A stretch of DNA of 64,000 nucleotides from Owenweeksia sp963758205 (GTDB lineage: Bacteria > Bacteroidota > Bacteroidia > Flavobacteriales > Schleiferiaceae), in assembly GCA_963758205.1 (NCBI GenBank), contig CAVWUM010000001.1, forward strand, positions 434,001 to 498,000, in the 5' to 3' direction. The notes under the pieces are model-generated. The model saw only the letters and a list, made by a program, of their open reading frames with translations, was not told the DNA's origin and made no database searches. Of this stretch, positions 19,544-27,474 are shown in pieces. The translations under genes and the position numbers were made by a program. Numbering within the stretch: the first letter of the stretch is position 1; every line of letters starts with the position of its first letter.

Positions 19544-20118
19544 CCATTAGGGCTTACACTTAAGTCACTGACCAAATTGTAGAGTTGTTTTTTGCCATGG
19601 TTTTGTTGTACAAAGTACATCACCAAATCAAAGGCAAACAGAAAACCCCCTTGCATAATTATAGACTTACCAAAACCGGCAAGCTGGTAAGATCGTTTTT
19701 CATCAGCAGTGTTTTTAGAGCGTTCCAGTAGATAGGCACCCGTGGCCATATAGCCAATATCAAGGCCGGCATTAAACAAGAAGATTCTCTTGGTGCTTTC
19801 CAGTTGTTTCAGGCTTTCAATTACGGTTAGGTCAGTAGCGGCATCCCGAGCTCCAAAATAACCTGCCCCTGCCAATGCCAGGTTTATAGCGCCCCAGCCA
19901 ATATTCATCTGATGAAAGGCCTTGTTTTCTCCCGTATTATTAAAAACAGCCACACCAGAGTAAGCCAAGTTTCCTATAGCCCAGGCTCCCAATACAGTCA
20001 TTCCCGTTTGGTTAATCTTCAAGCGTTTGGTGTTGAATTCATCACTATTAAAACTTTGGGCACCGATAAGTAGCGGAAAGAAAAACAGGATGAAAAGTAA
20101 GTTTAGGTTTTTGGTCAT
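19519..20118 (-). CDS. hypothetical membrane protein with signal peptide
   Basis: A 199-residue protein that starts with a signal peptide (hydrophobic core, cut near LIGA-QS). It has Gly/Ala-rich helices ('MTVLGAWAIGNLAYSGVAVF', 'GWGAINLALAGAGYFGARDA', 'FLFNAGLDIGYMATGAYLLE', 'IIMQGGFLFAFDLVMYF') that could be four membrane spans. It may belong to a Bacteroidota family of unknown function (DUF6992, recalled and not verified). I chose the ATG at 20118, since the upstream frame to 20181 adds a non-signal leader. Its 3' end is duplicated 422 bases away. Confidence 0.7.
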   Translation of the reverse strand: MTKNLNLLFILFFFPLLIGAQSFNSDEFNTKRLKINQTGMTVLGAWAIGNLAYSGVAVFNNTGENKAFHQMNIGWGAINLALAGAGYFGARDAATDLTVIESLKQLESTKRIFLFNAGLDIGYMATGAYLLERSKNTADEKRSYQLAGFGKSIIMQGGFLFAFDLVMYFVQQNHGKKQLYNLVSDLSVSPNGFRVVMNF

Positions 20119-20202
20119 GATGATCAGGAATTTTAGTGTTAACCTAAACAGGCGCAAGATGTTTGTAAAGTAAGAACCCACACTTTCTTATTACAAATAG
20201 TC

Positions 20203-20685
20203 TCAATTAGAAAATTCATCATTTTTACCACGATGCTTAAGCTGCAAGGCCATAATGAAGTTGCGTAGGTACTGATCCTGAAAAGGGCGATACTGGCTTT
20301 GCTTATGGTTTCTCAAAAATGAGCTTAGCTCGTGGGGACTTAACCTGATGTCGATGGATTTAAATAGGTCGAGAATGTCATCGGTTTTTAGATCAAGAGC
20401 AATCTTAATCTTCTTTAAAATGAGGTTGTTGTTAAGCCTGTCTTCAGGCTCCATTTGCTTGCCATCGCTACGTGGGCCCCGCATTTCAACAATTAGTCCA
20501 TTTAAAAAAGTAGCCAGACTTTTATCATCCAATTCCCTGAAATCGTCATCAATCTCCTTTTTTAACCAGTCGCTAACCTGCGCCCGCGAAACTTCTGCTC
20601 CACCCATGGCAAAAAGCTCCATCATTTGAGCATCATTATAGTCAAAAGTGTAACGGAGGCGCTTAAGTATGTCGTTGTTGGTCAT
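20203..20685 (-). CDS. DUF1456 family protein (YehS-like)
   Basis: A 160-residue protein made of two tandem ~70-residue DUF1456 repeats. Each starts with 'ND/NN-x-L(K)-xx-ALD/FDY' and ends with an 'LSPHELSSFLRNHKQ' type segment. E. coli YehS has the same layout; the biochemical role is not known. I chose the ATG at 20685 (MTNNDILKRLR), the usual start of the family; the longer frame adds a leader unlike it. Confidence 0.88.
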   Translation of the reverse strand: MTNNDILKRLRYTFDYNDAQMMELFAMGGAEVSRAQVSDWLKKEIDDDFRELDDKSLATFLNGLIVEMRGPRSDGKQMEPEDRLNNNLILKKIKIALDLKTDDILDLFKSIDIRLSPHELSSFLRNHKQSQYRPFQDQYLRNFIMALQLKHRGKNDEFSN

Positions 20686-20820
20686 AAGCAATAGTATTGG
20701 CTGTTTAGATTTTACTGGCTCCGGCAAAGGTCTTAAAATATGTGGGGTGGGGAGGGAGTTCGAAAATACGATAGAAACAACTTGATATGAGTTGATAAAG
20801 TTTATGGTGTTTAGTTATTT

Positions 20821-20907
20821 CGCCCATTCAGGGCTTAGCCATCGCTTGCTATGATGAGAATCTCATCCCGCTGCACGGGATGTTAATGTATTATGCCCTT
20901 TCAGGTC
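20821..20907 (-). repeat. composite palindromic element A1
   Basis: Two copies of a GCCCTTTCAGGGC-type palindrome (20821-20834 and 20895-20907, both slightly degenerate) flank a hairpin CATCCCGCTGCACGGGATG (20864-20882). It is the inverse orientation of the B elements and pairs with B1. Confidence 0.75.
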
Positions 20908-21106
20908 TTGGCTGCTGTTCGGCTACTGTTCAATTCTATTCTCCTGTCCTCTCGCTTTAAGAGATATTGATGTATGAGTCCCTTTCAGCACTTTCCCTGT
21001 TGGTGCCCATTAATTACAGCATCCAGTTTCAATGAGGTCTTATGAAGAATTCAACGCTTCAAAAATGAATAATCTATTTTAGTGAAACGTATCTAACGTG
21101 TGCTTA

Positions 21107-21191
21107 GCCCCGAAGGGGGGTGTATATGATAGCGAGGCGGCAACGCCCCTCGCTGCATAACAAAAAAGCGGTATATCAGCCCTGAAAGGGC
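21107..21191 (+). repeat. composite palindromic element B1
   Basis: A GCCCC-GAA-GGGG palindrome, a hairpin AGCGAGGCG..CGCCCCTCGCT (21131-21154) and GCCCTGAAAGGGC (21179-21191). It ends 32 bases before the transposase start, so the gene is bounded by B1 on the left and A2 on the right. Confidence 0.75.
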
Positions 21192-21223
21192 GTAATAAAA
21201 TAACCAAAACCTAACTCCTCACC

Positions 21224-21676
21224 ATGGGACAATCCCTTGTTAAAAACTACATCCATATTGTGTTTAGCACAAAACATCGTCAACCATTAATTCAACTCCC
21301 CGTGGAGGCTGAGCTTCATAGTTACCTAGGTGGTATATGTAATAAACTTGACTGCCAGGTTTTGAAAGTAGGTGGATACACGGATCATGTACATATCCTT
21401 TGTATGCTCTCTAAAAAAATAACCCTTATCAAATTACTGGAAGAGCTAAAGTCACATTCCTCTAAATGGATAAAAACTAAGGGTGAAACTTATCAGGGCT
21501 TTTATTGGCAAGATGGATATGGGGCATTTTCTGTAAATCCTGCTGAAGTGGAAACTGTAATAAACTACATTACCCATCAGCATGAGCATCACAGGAAGAA
21601 GACATTCAAGGAGGAATACCTGGCATTTCTTAAAAGGTACAATGTGGATTATGATGAGCGGTTTGTTTGGGATTAG
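21224..21676 (+). CDS. REP-associated (IS200-like) tyrosine transposase
   Basis: A 150-residue Y1 transposase of the IS200/IS605 superfamily. The HUH metal-binding motif is in 'GGYTDHVHILCML' (H-V-H), and the catalytic Tyr is expected in the C-terminal helix around 'TVINYITHQHEHHRKK'. Such enzymes nick single-stranded DNA at hairpins. It is flanked by six composite palindromes, the arrangement of RAYT genes with REP/BIME elements, where the transposase is usually single copy and the short elements spread. Its last codons (TTTGTTTGGGATTAG) recur before element A3. Confidence 0.9.
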   Translation: MGQSLVKNYIHIVFSTKHRQPLIQLPVEAELHSYLGGICNKLDCQVLKVGGYTDHVHILCMLSKKITLIKLLEELKSHSSKWIKTKGETYQGFYWQDGYGAFSVNPAEVETVINYITHQHEHHRKKTFKEEYLAFLKRYNVDYDERFVWD

Positions 21677-21697
21677 AAGAATGGTAATAAGGATTGC

Positions 21698-21782
21698 GCC
21701 CTTTCAGGGCTATGGCCACTTTTACTATCTGGTCAGGGCATCCCGCTGCACGGGATGTTAGCATATTATGCCCTTTCAGGGC
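21698..21782 (-). repeat. composite palindromic element A2
   Basis: GCCCTTTCAGGGC at 21698-21710 and 21770-21782 flank the CATCCCGCTGCACGGGATG hairpin (21739-21757). It begins 22 bases after the transposase stop and pairs with B2. Confidence 0.85.
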
Positions 21783-21955
21783 TTATGGTTATCGCTATAC
21801 CAATACCCGCATCACTTTAAACAGAGGTGGTGAAATAGGTTGTCGTATTGGTTTGTAAGGTTTTGTTTTACTGCTTAAGATGATGTTAACACCTTGTTTC
21901 TCTGAAGGGTGTGGACTCGCTGTACTTACTGGGAACTGTACTTATGGCCTACTTA

Positions 21956-22037
21956 GCCCCAACAGGGTGGAATACACTAATGAGGTGGCGGAGCCACTCG
22001 ATTTGTAAGGTGGTGATCTCATTGAGCCCTGAATGGG
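21956..22037 (+). repeat. composite palindromic element B2
   Basis: A GCCCCAACAGGG motif, a hairpin GAGGTGGCGGAGCCACTC (21982-21999) and GCCCTGAATGGGC (22025-22037). It has the same order and spacing as B1 and B3. Confidence 0.8.
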
Positions 22038-22112
22038 CGAAATACAATCCCCAGTTATTTTTTGGAAGAGTAAGACTTGTTTGGGATTAGATGTAAGGTA
22101 GTAAAGGATTAT

Positions 22113-22197
22113 GCCCTTTCAGGGCTTGGATTCCTTCTGCACCCTCGTCAGATCATCCCGCTGCACGGGATGTTAACGTATTAAGCCCTTTCAGGGC
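22113..22197 (-). repeat. composite palindromic element A3
   Basis: Perfect GCCCTTTCAGGGC palindromes at 22113-22125 and 22185-22197 around the hairpin at 22154-22172. It is preceded at 22076-22090 by the same bases that end the transposase gene. It pairs with B3. Confidence 0.85.
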
Positions 22198-22351
22198 TAT
22201 GTGCTGCTGCAATACCACCTCAAACAAGCGAAACGTCATGACGTTTTAACGCATGGAGTCTGGTGATCCTGTTGCAAATAATGTTAGAGAATTGTGTTCT
22301 GCCCGGGCGTAGGTTCAGGTTACTATGTTAGGCAGTTGTTATTTTTATCTA

Positions 22352-22434
22352 GCCCCGATGGGGCGGAATACCTTAACGAGGTGGCGGAGCCCCTCGTTCT
22401 ATAGGTCAGCGGTTTCATTAAGCCCTGAAAGGGC
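22352..22434 (+). repeat. composite palindromic element B3
   Basis: Perfect GCCCC-GAT-GGGGC (22352-22364), hairpin CGAGGTGGCGGAGCCCCTCG (22377-22396) and GCCCTGAAAGGGC (22422-22434). It is the best-preserved B copy and the last of the field, ending about 125 bases before aat. Confidence 0.85.
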
Positions 22435-22559
22435 GAAATATCAACCCCCGCCACTTTCTGCCAGCAAGTTCTCCAAATTTTAGAGTTCTTCAAAGTAATA
22501 ATTTGAGCTTCTCTGATTTCCTGCGGTTTCTCAGAAAAACCTTCTCGGAAGAAAATCCT

Positions 22560-23249
22560 TTACCCAAAAAACCTCGTCCAACTCCCTCTCCTCGTTTTCT
22601 TCAAATCATTTTGCTCTATAACTTCCAAAAAGTCACTTCTTGAAATTTCATAAGCCCCAAGGGAGGAAAGAAAAGGATTATACACTTGGCAGTCTATAAG
22701 GTGGAAGTCTAGCTTTTGTAGAGTACGACTGAGGTTCACAAAGGCCACTTTACTGGCATTACTTACTTTACTAAACATGGATTCGCCACAAAATATTCGG
22801 CCTAATGATACTCCATAAAGCCCACCAACCAATTGGCCATTTTGCCAGCATTCAATCGAATGTGCAAACCCCTCACGGTGAAGTTCCATATAGGCGGCTT
22901 TCATGTCATTACTAAGCCAGGTGCCATCCTGCCCTGCACGGGGCACTTTTTGGCAACTGTCAATAACCTCTGCAAAAGCGGTATCCGCGGTAACTGTGAA
23001 AAGGTCTCTGTTAAGGATGTTACGAAGGCTCTTGGAAACTTTCTCCTCCCCGGGAATCATCACCATCCGTTCCTTGGGGCTCCACCATAGTATGGGCTCA
23101 TCCTCATTGTACCAAGGGAATATCCCGGAATTGTAAGCTAAAATGAGCCGGTCAAGACTAAGGTCGCCACCAATGGCCACAATGCCATGATCTTCATAAA
23201 CCTCTTCCGAGGGAAACCAAAGGCTGCTATCTAATTGGAATACCGGCAT
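22560..23249 (-). CDS. aat: leucyl/phenylalanyl-tRNA--protein transferase
   Basis: A 229-residue enzyme that adds Leu or Phe from tRNA to proteins with N-terminal Lys or Arg, marking them for ClpAP. Family signatures are 'FPSEEVYEDHGIVAIGGDLS', 'AYNSGIFPWYNEDEPILWWSP', 'GTWLSNDMKAAYMELHREG', 'GLYGVSLGRIFCGESMFS' and 'LIDCQVYNPFLSSLGA'. Length is normal. Its ATG overlaps the stop of the upstream transporter gene (ATGA type), so translation may be coupled. Confidence 0.96.
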   Translation of the reverse strand: MPVFQLDSSLWFPSEEVYEDHGIVAIGGDLSLDRLILAYNSGIFPWYNEDEPILWWSPKERMVMIPGEEKVSKSLRNILNRDLFTVTADTAFAEVIDSCQKVPRAGQDGTWLSNDMKAAYMELHREGFAHSIECWQNGQLVGGLYGVSLGRIFCGESMFSKVSNASKVAFVNLSRTLQKLDFHLIDCQVYNPFLSSLGAYEISRSDFLEVIEQNDLKKTRRGSWTRFFG

Positions 23250-24634
23250 CAGAACAAAAGTAAAACAGCGATAAAAATGATAGACCCAATGATGAGCATT
23301 CGTAAAGTATAAGGGAGTATATCGCGGGCTTTAAGTCCTGTAATGCCTAATAAGGGCAATGCCCAAAAGGGCTGTAGCATGTTTGTGATTTGATCACCAT
23401 AAGCAAGTGCCATAATGCTTTTGGGTAAACTTACGCCCAGGCTATCTGCAGCCTGTATAATAATGGGCCCCTGCACGGCCCACTGCCCGCCACCACTGGG
23501 TACAAATATGTTTACCAAACCGGCACTTATAAAAGTAAAAATGGGGAATGTGGTTGGTGTGGAAATAGAAATAAAGAACTCGCTGACCAGGTCAATAAGT
23601 CCGCTGGAGCGCATTATGCCCATAATACCGAAGTACAGTGGAAACTGTATCAGAATGCCCGAGGCACCTGAAATGGCGCTATCCAGCGCTTGTAGAAAGT
23701 TGTTGAAATTGCCATGCAATAACAGGCATAAACCAAGCAAAGTGAGGTTGAGGTAATTGAGGTTAATAAACCCTAGTCCGTTTTTCTCCCGAAAGGGTAC
23801 AGCAATACAATAGAAAAGAATTAACAGGGCAAAGCCTATGCTGAATACTTTACTGTAATCAAGTCTTTCGGCCCCCGTTATGTGTTTTGGGTTTGAGTGG
23901 TTCTTACTGCTGAATGAATCTTGAGGCAACTTCACCTTACCCTGACCCCTTCGGGCCAAAAGGGCCATCATGGTAGGCATAGCAATTAATAATAACACTG
24001 CGGCCACTATATTCATCGGGCTGAATATGGTCATCTCAAAAGGTATGGATGCCGCCAGGGTATTGAGTCTTTCTTCAGGCATAGCCCCAGCCATAAGCTG
24101 AGGAATATGCCCTTCTTCAACCACCTTTATAGGCGCACTACCGGAAATACCTCCATGCCATATCATCATACCCGCATAACCTGCCGCGCCCAATAGCGGG
24201 TAGTTTATGGTTTTTCCTTGGTGGGAGAATTTTTCTGCGGTTTTTCGGCCCAGTATAGCTCCGAAAATAAGGCCCAGGCCCCAATTGAAAAAGCCAACCA
24301 GCATAGTGAAAAACGTTACCATGAAGGTGGCTTTAGGTGCAGTGCTGCTGAGGCCAATAATGCGGTCTATGGTTTTGCTCACAGCAGGTGCCAGTGCCAG
24401 TATGTGCCCCAAAACAAGTATGAGCATCATTTGTACGGCAAAGGCAAGTAAAGGAGCATCCCATAATCCGGATTGCCAAAAGTCCAGCAATTGAAAAACC
24501 CGGCTATTCTCATTACTAAAATTGCCGAATACCAATGCAAGCCCCATGGTGAGCAGGGTGAGCAATATGGCTATAGTAAAAGGGGAGGGGAGGAGCGAGC
24601 GGAATGCACGCTCAAATTTTTCGGCAAAGCTCAT
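23249..24634 (-). CDS. short-chain fatty acid transporter, AtoE family
   Basis: A 461-residue membrane protein with about twelve helices. The N-terminal 'FERAFRSLLPSPFTIAILLTLLTM' and the conserved 'FVPSGGGQWAVQGPIII' motif near residue 385 mark the AtoE family, proposed carriers of short-chain fatty acids such as acetoacetate or butyrate. It is upstream of aat and probably shares a transcript with it, although the functions are unrelated. Confidence 0.88.
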   Translation of the reverse strand: MSFAEKFERAFRSLLPSPFTIAILLTLLTMGLALVFGNFSNENSRVFQLLDFWQSGLWDAPLLAFAVQMMLILVLGHILALAPAVSKTIDRIIGLSSTAPKATFMVTFFTMLVGFFNWGLGLIFGAILGRKTAEKFSHQGKTINYPLLGAAGYAGMMIWHGGISGSAPIKVVEEGHIPQLMAGAMPEERLNTLAASIPFEMTIFSPMNIVAAVLLLIAMPTMMALLARRGQGKVKLPQDSFSSKNHSNPKHITGAERLDYSKVFSIGFALLILFYCIAVPFREKNGLGFINLNYLNLTLLGLCLLLHGNFNNFLQALDSAISGASGILIQFPLYFGIMGIMRSSGLIDLVSEFFISISTPTTFPIFTFISAGLVNIFVPSGGGQWAVQGPIIIQAADSLGVSLPKSIMALAYGDQITNMLQPFWALPLLGITGLKARDILPYTLRMLIIGSIIFIAVLLLF

Positions 24635-24666
24635 GGTTGTAGTGTTGGGCTGCCGAATTTAGAACA

Positions 24667-24765
24667 TAAACCATAGAGATGCACAGAAGGCACGGAGAGT
24701 TTTGCGCAATAGCACAACTGTAAAGAATTCTATTTTCTCTGTGTCTTCTGTGCCCTCTGTAGTTG
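24667..24765. repeat. weak inverted repeat in the transporter/DUF3127 gap
   Basis: GCACAGAAGGCACGGAGAG (from 24681) is roughly mirrored by CTCTGTGTCTTCTGTGCC (from 24737). The two could form a long imperfect stem downstream of the minus-strand DUF3127 gene and act as its terminator, or be an interspersed repeat. Little more can be said. Confidence 0.3.
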
Positions 24766-24775
24766 AATTATTGAA

Positions 24776-25162
24776 TTAAAACGGCAGATCGTCATCCTCA
24801 TCATCATCGGCCAGTGGAGCCATGGGTGGGGCAGAGGAGGTAGAACCTGAATTGAAACTTCCATTGGCACTTGGCGCAGGGGCACTGCTTCCGGCCTTTT
24901 CAATTCTCCAGCCATTTATAGAGTTGAAATATTTGATTTCGCCCTGTGGGCTCTGCCACTCGCGGCCACGGATGTTGATGCCCACCGTAACTTTATCGCC
25001 TACATTAAAGGCATCGAGTAGCGAGGTGCGATCCTGAACAAATTCAATTAAAATGTGCTGAGGGTATTGCTCTTCAGTAGTAACTACCAACTCGCGTTTA
25101 GTAAATGAGCTGGTTACCTGCTGGGCTTCCCCGATTTTTTTTATGCTTCCGCTGATTTCCAT
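24776..25162 (-). CDS. DUF3127 protein (SSB-like)
   Basis: A 128-residue protein. An OB-fold-like N-terminal domain begins 'MEISGSIKKIGEAQQVTSSFTKRELVV' (DUF3127). A Ser/Ala/Pro/Gly-rich linker follows, then a strongly acidic tail ending DDDDLPF-like, as in single-stranded DNA-binding proteins, whose acidic tail recruits partner enzymes. A role with single-stranded DNA is inferred from this resemblance. It follows the flavin reductase gene by 9 bases on the same strand. Confidence 0.85.
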   Translation of the reverse strand: MEISGSIKKIGEAQQVTSSFTKRELVVTTEEQYPQHILIEFVQDRTSLLDAFNVGDKVTVGINIRGREWQSPQGEIKYFNSINGWRIEKAGSSAPAPSANGSFNSGSTSSAPPMAPLADDDEDDDLPF

Positions 25163-25171
25163 AATTGTATT

Positions 25172-26077
25172 TTAAGAACGATTGATTTTATCACATAAAA
25201 GAGCCTTCCAGGCTTTTTGCACTTTATTTTCATCCAAAAGCTCCTTGGCGTACTGGTGGAGTTGTTCGTGTACCTCCAGGCCATTGTCTGAACTTTCAAA
25301 AATTTCTTTTACCCTGTGGTGTTCGCAAAACTCAGCCAGTTCAGCATCTGTAGGTAGTTTCTCCACATTACCCAGCTTACCGAGGTCATTTCCCGTAAGG
25401 TAAACACTTTGGCGTATGCGTTTAGGTATTTGATCCACACCAATGCCCAGGGTAGTAACGGGTTTCTCAACTTCAAACAGTGCCTCGCCATTGGCACGGC
25501 AATACCAGTTACCACCCATACGGGCTACAAGGTCAATTTTTTGCTGATCGATTATGCCATTTTCATTCATGACTTTTTCGTCAATATACATGCGCAGTAC
25601 CTCGCAGATGATGAGGTTTCCCGCCCCGCCATTAGGTCCAAGTGATACGATATCATTCACCCTGCACTCCATCTGTACTGGAGATTCCTTAACCCGGTAA
25701 GGCTTCACCAATTCCGATTCGATGGGAGTAAGGCCGGCTTTTACAAATTCATTCACTCCTTCACCGTACTCGGTAGAGGCCAGGGAGGTTTGTTGAACTA
25801 TGTCATAGTTCACCACATTAATTACTACCTCGCGGGTAGCTTCCGCATTGTGCAATGTATGCTTGGTAGTATTATCCCTCACCCTGCGGGCAGGCGAAAA
25901 AACCACTATGGGTGGATTTGAACTGAAAACATTAAAATAGCTGAAAGGGCTGAGGTTGGCATTGCCCTCATTGTCGATGGTACTGGCAAAGGCTATGGGG
26001 CGTGGTCCAACTGCTCCCAGTAAGTGTGCATGGGCCGTTTTGCCATCCAGTTTAGTAAGGTCAAAAGACTTCATCAT
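25172..26077 (-). CDS. flavin reductase family protein (FMN-binding split barrel)
   Basis: A 301-residue protein. Residues ~15-200 form the flavin reductase-like domain: 'GPRPIAFASTIDNEGNANLSPFSYFNVFSSNPP' is the FMN-binding stretch, and 'REVVINVVNYDI' and 'SPVQMECRVNDI' follow. A ~100-residue C-terminal helical extension is typical of a Bacteroidota subgroup. It probably binds FMN and reduces it or uses it as cofactor; the substrate is unknown. A second Met three bases in (26074) is an equal start candidate. Confidence 0.88.
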   Translation of the reverse strand: MMKSFDLTKLDGKTAHAHLLGAVGPRPIAFASTIDNEGNANLSPFSYFNVFSSNPPIVVFSPARRVRDNTTKHTLHNAEATREVVINVVNYDIVQQTSLASTEYGEGVNEFVKAGLTPIESELVKPYRVKESPVQMECRVNDIVSLGPNGGAGNLIICEVLRMYIDEKVMNENGIIDQQKIDLVARMGGNWYCRANGEALFEVEKPVTTLGIGVDQIPKRIRQSVYLTGNDLGKLGNVEKLPTDAELAEFCEHHRVKEIFESSDNGLEVHEQLHQYAKELLDENKVQKAWKALLCDKINRS

Positions 26078-26152
26078 TGGCTAAAAAATAAGAGGGCAAA
26101 AGTAGCCATTTGGCACCCCTTGCCCAAGGGAAATTAGCTTCAATAATTTTTC

Positions 26153-26183
26153 TTGCATGAGAATATATTAGCTTATATATTTG
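26153..26183 (+). promoter_or_regulatory. putative Bacteroidota promoter for tRNA-Leu
   Basis: TTG at 26153-26155 and TATATTTG at 26176-26183 are separated by 20 bases, matching the -33 TTG / -7 TAnnTTTG promoter pattern of this phylum, about 70 bases before the tRNA. Confidence 0.55.
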
Positions 26184-26254
26184 CCGCCCCAAATGTGAGA
26201 GACGAAAGTTGATCACCGGGAAAGTGGGAAACTGCTTTTACCAAAACAGTACAC

Positions 26255-26336
26255 GCAGGCGTGGTGGAATTGGTAGACACGCTAGACTTAGGATCTAGTG
26301 CCGCAAGGTGTGAGAGTTCGAGTCTCTCCGCCTGTA
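26255..26336 (+). tRNA. tRNA-Leu (anticodon UAG)
   Basis: A complete 82-base cloverleaf. The acceptor GCAGGCG pairs with CGCCTGT (first pair G-U), there is a D arm with GGTAGAC, and the anticodon stem CTAGA/TCTAG has loop CTTAGGA giving anticodon TAG. The long variable arm is of class II type, and the T arm is GAGAG-TTCGAGT-CTCTC. CCA is not encoded. The 3' end is the start of a tandem repeat that copies it twice more. Confidence 0.95.
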
Positions 26337-26666
26337 CTGAAGCAAAAGCCTCTGAGAAATCAGGGGCTTTTTTGTTAAGATACCCCAGTAACGAAGCAGG
26401 AGAGACGAGAAGTTTATCCTGAGCTTGCCGAAGGGAGTCTCTCCGCCTGTACTGAAGCAAAAGCCTCTGAGAAATCAGGGGCTTTTTTGTTGAGATACCC
26501 CAGTTATGAAGCAGGAGAGACGAGAAGTTTATCCTGAGCTTGCCGAAGGGAGTCTCTCCGCCTGTACTGAAGCAAAAGCCTCTGAGAAATCAGAGGCTTT
26601 TTTTGTTGGGGACAACTGAACTGCTAAGCAGGATAAGCGAGAAGTGTATCCTGAGCCTACCAAAGG
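26320..26666 (+). repeat. 115-bp tandem repeats of the tRNA-Leu tail plus terminator
   Basis: Three tandem units start at 26320, 26435 and 26550, and a degenerate fourth at 26667. Each begins with the tRNA 3' end (GAGTCTCTCCGCCTGTACTGA), then a terminator hairpin, then GGAGAGACGAGAAGTTTATC and CCTGAGCTTGCCGAAGG. Units 1 and 2 are almost identical; unit 3 is diverged. The array may come from unequal crossing-over, or from repeated integration and loss at a tRNA attachment site. Confidence 0.85.
26346..26373 (+). terminator. terminator of tRNA-Leu
   Basis: AAGCCTCTGA-GAAA-TCAGGGGCTT followed by T residues. The same hairpin recurs at 26461-26488 and, with a perfect stem, at 26576-26604 in the tandem units. 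Confidence 0.9.
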
Positions 26667-26705
26667 GAGTCTCGGAGCACACCCCGCGAAAAGCGGGACT
26701 TTACT

Positions 26706-26743
26706 AAAGCAAAAGCCTCCGCTTTCCCGAAGGCTTTTGCTTT
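26706..26743. terminator. inverted repeat, probable terminator of wrbA
   Basis: A perfect 13-bp stem (AAAGCAAAAGCCT / AGGCTTTTGCTTT) with a 12-base loop lies 49 bases after the minus-strand wrbA stop. It can act in either direction. Confidence 0.65.
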
Positions 26744-26791
26744 AATCTGTTTAATTGGGATTACCCTGAAGTTTAGAAGAACGGCAAAAAT

Positions 26792-27403
26792 CTACCCTAC
26801 CACTTTTTGGGCAATGTCCAATATCCTTTTCACCTGATGCTCAACAGCCGCTTTGGTTTCACTTTCATCTTTAATCTCACCTTTTTGGGTAGCTGTGGCC
26901 GAGGTTCCGTAGGGGTTTCCGCCTGCGGCAAATACTTCATCTGCGGTATAGCCAGCCGGCACAATAATACAGCCCCAGTGCATCATGGTTTTGTAGAGGG
27001 ACTGGATAGTGGATTCCTGACCCCCATGTGGGTTCATAGCGCTGGAGATACCTGTAACAACTTTATTAACCAGTTTTCCTTGAGACCAAAGGCCACCAGT
27101 AGTATCAAAAAATGCCTGAACCTGCGAGGGTAAATTACCATAGCGGGTAGGTATGCTGAAAATCAAAATATCCGCCCATTCCAGGTCATCCAATGTTGCT
27201 TCGGTTTCATTTTTAGCCTCATTGTTTCTGAAATTTTGCCAGGCCTCATTTTGTTTTATTACTTCTTCAGGTGCAGTTTCTTTAAATATTCTTCTTCTTA
27301 CTTCTGCACCTTTTGCCTCAGCGGCTTTAGCAGCCCATTGGCTCATTTGGTAATTGGCTGAGGTTGAACTATAAAACAGCACAGCAACTTTTAATTGACT
27401 CAT
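26792..27403 (-). CDS. wrbA: NAD(P)H:quinone oxidoreductase, WrbA family
   Basis: A 203-residue flavodoxin-like enzyme that reduces quinones by two electrons using FMN. Seen: the N-terminal phosphate loop 'VLFYSSTSANYQMSQWAAKAA', 'ADILIFSIPTRYGNLPSQVQAFFD' and 'GLWSQGKLVNKVVTGISSAMNPHGGQE', all typical of WrbA, as is the 'AGGNPYGTSATA' loop. It stands alone, followed by a hairpin, and its start is 71 bases from the end of the next minus-strand gene. Confidence 0.94.
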   Translation of the reverse strand: MSQLKVAVLFYSSTSANYQMSQWAAKAAEAKGAEVRRRIFKETAPEEVIKQNEAWQNFRNNEAKNETEATLDDLEWADILIFSIPTRYGNLPSQVQAFFDTTGGLWSQGKLVNKVVTGISSAMNPHGGQESTIQSLYKTMMHWGCIIVPAGYTADEVFAAGGNPYGTSATATQKGEIKDESETKAAVEHQVKRILDIAQKVVG

Positions 27404-27474
27404 AATTTCTTTCTTTATTAGGGTTTACTTTATTAATGCGCCAACCTCTATTAAAGTTCAATCACTGTTAAGGG

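Noticed and set aside
20821..22434. Repeated GCCCTTTCAGGGC motifs as a CRISPR array
   Set aside because: Spacing is irregular, the repeats are short palindromes in facing pairs, and no cas genes are present; a RAYT/REP field explains them better.
26173..26460. A 95-residue minus-strand open frame over tRNA-Leu
   Set aside because: It is antisense to the tRNA and its tandem repeat, so it is a shadow of structured RNA.
26320..26666. Additional tRNA genes in the 115-base repeats
   Set aside because: Only the T-arm 3' side and acceptor end are copied; the D and anticodon arms are missing.
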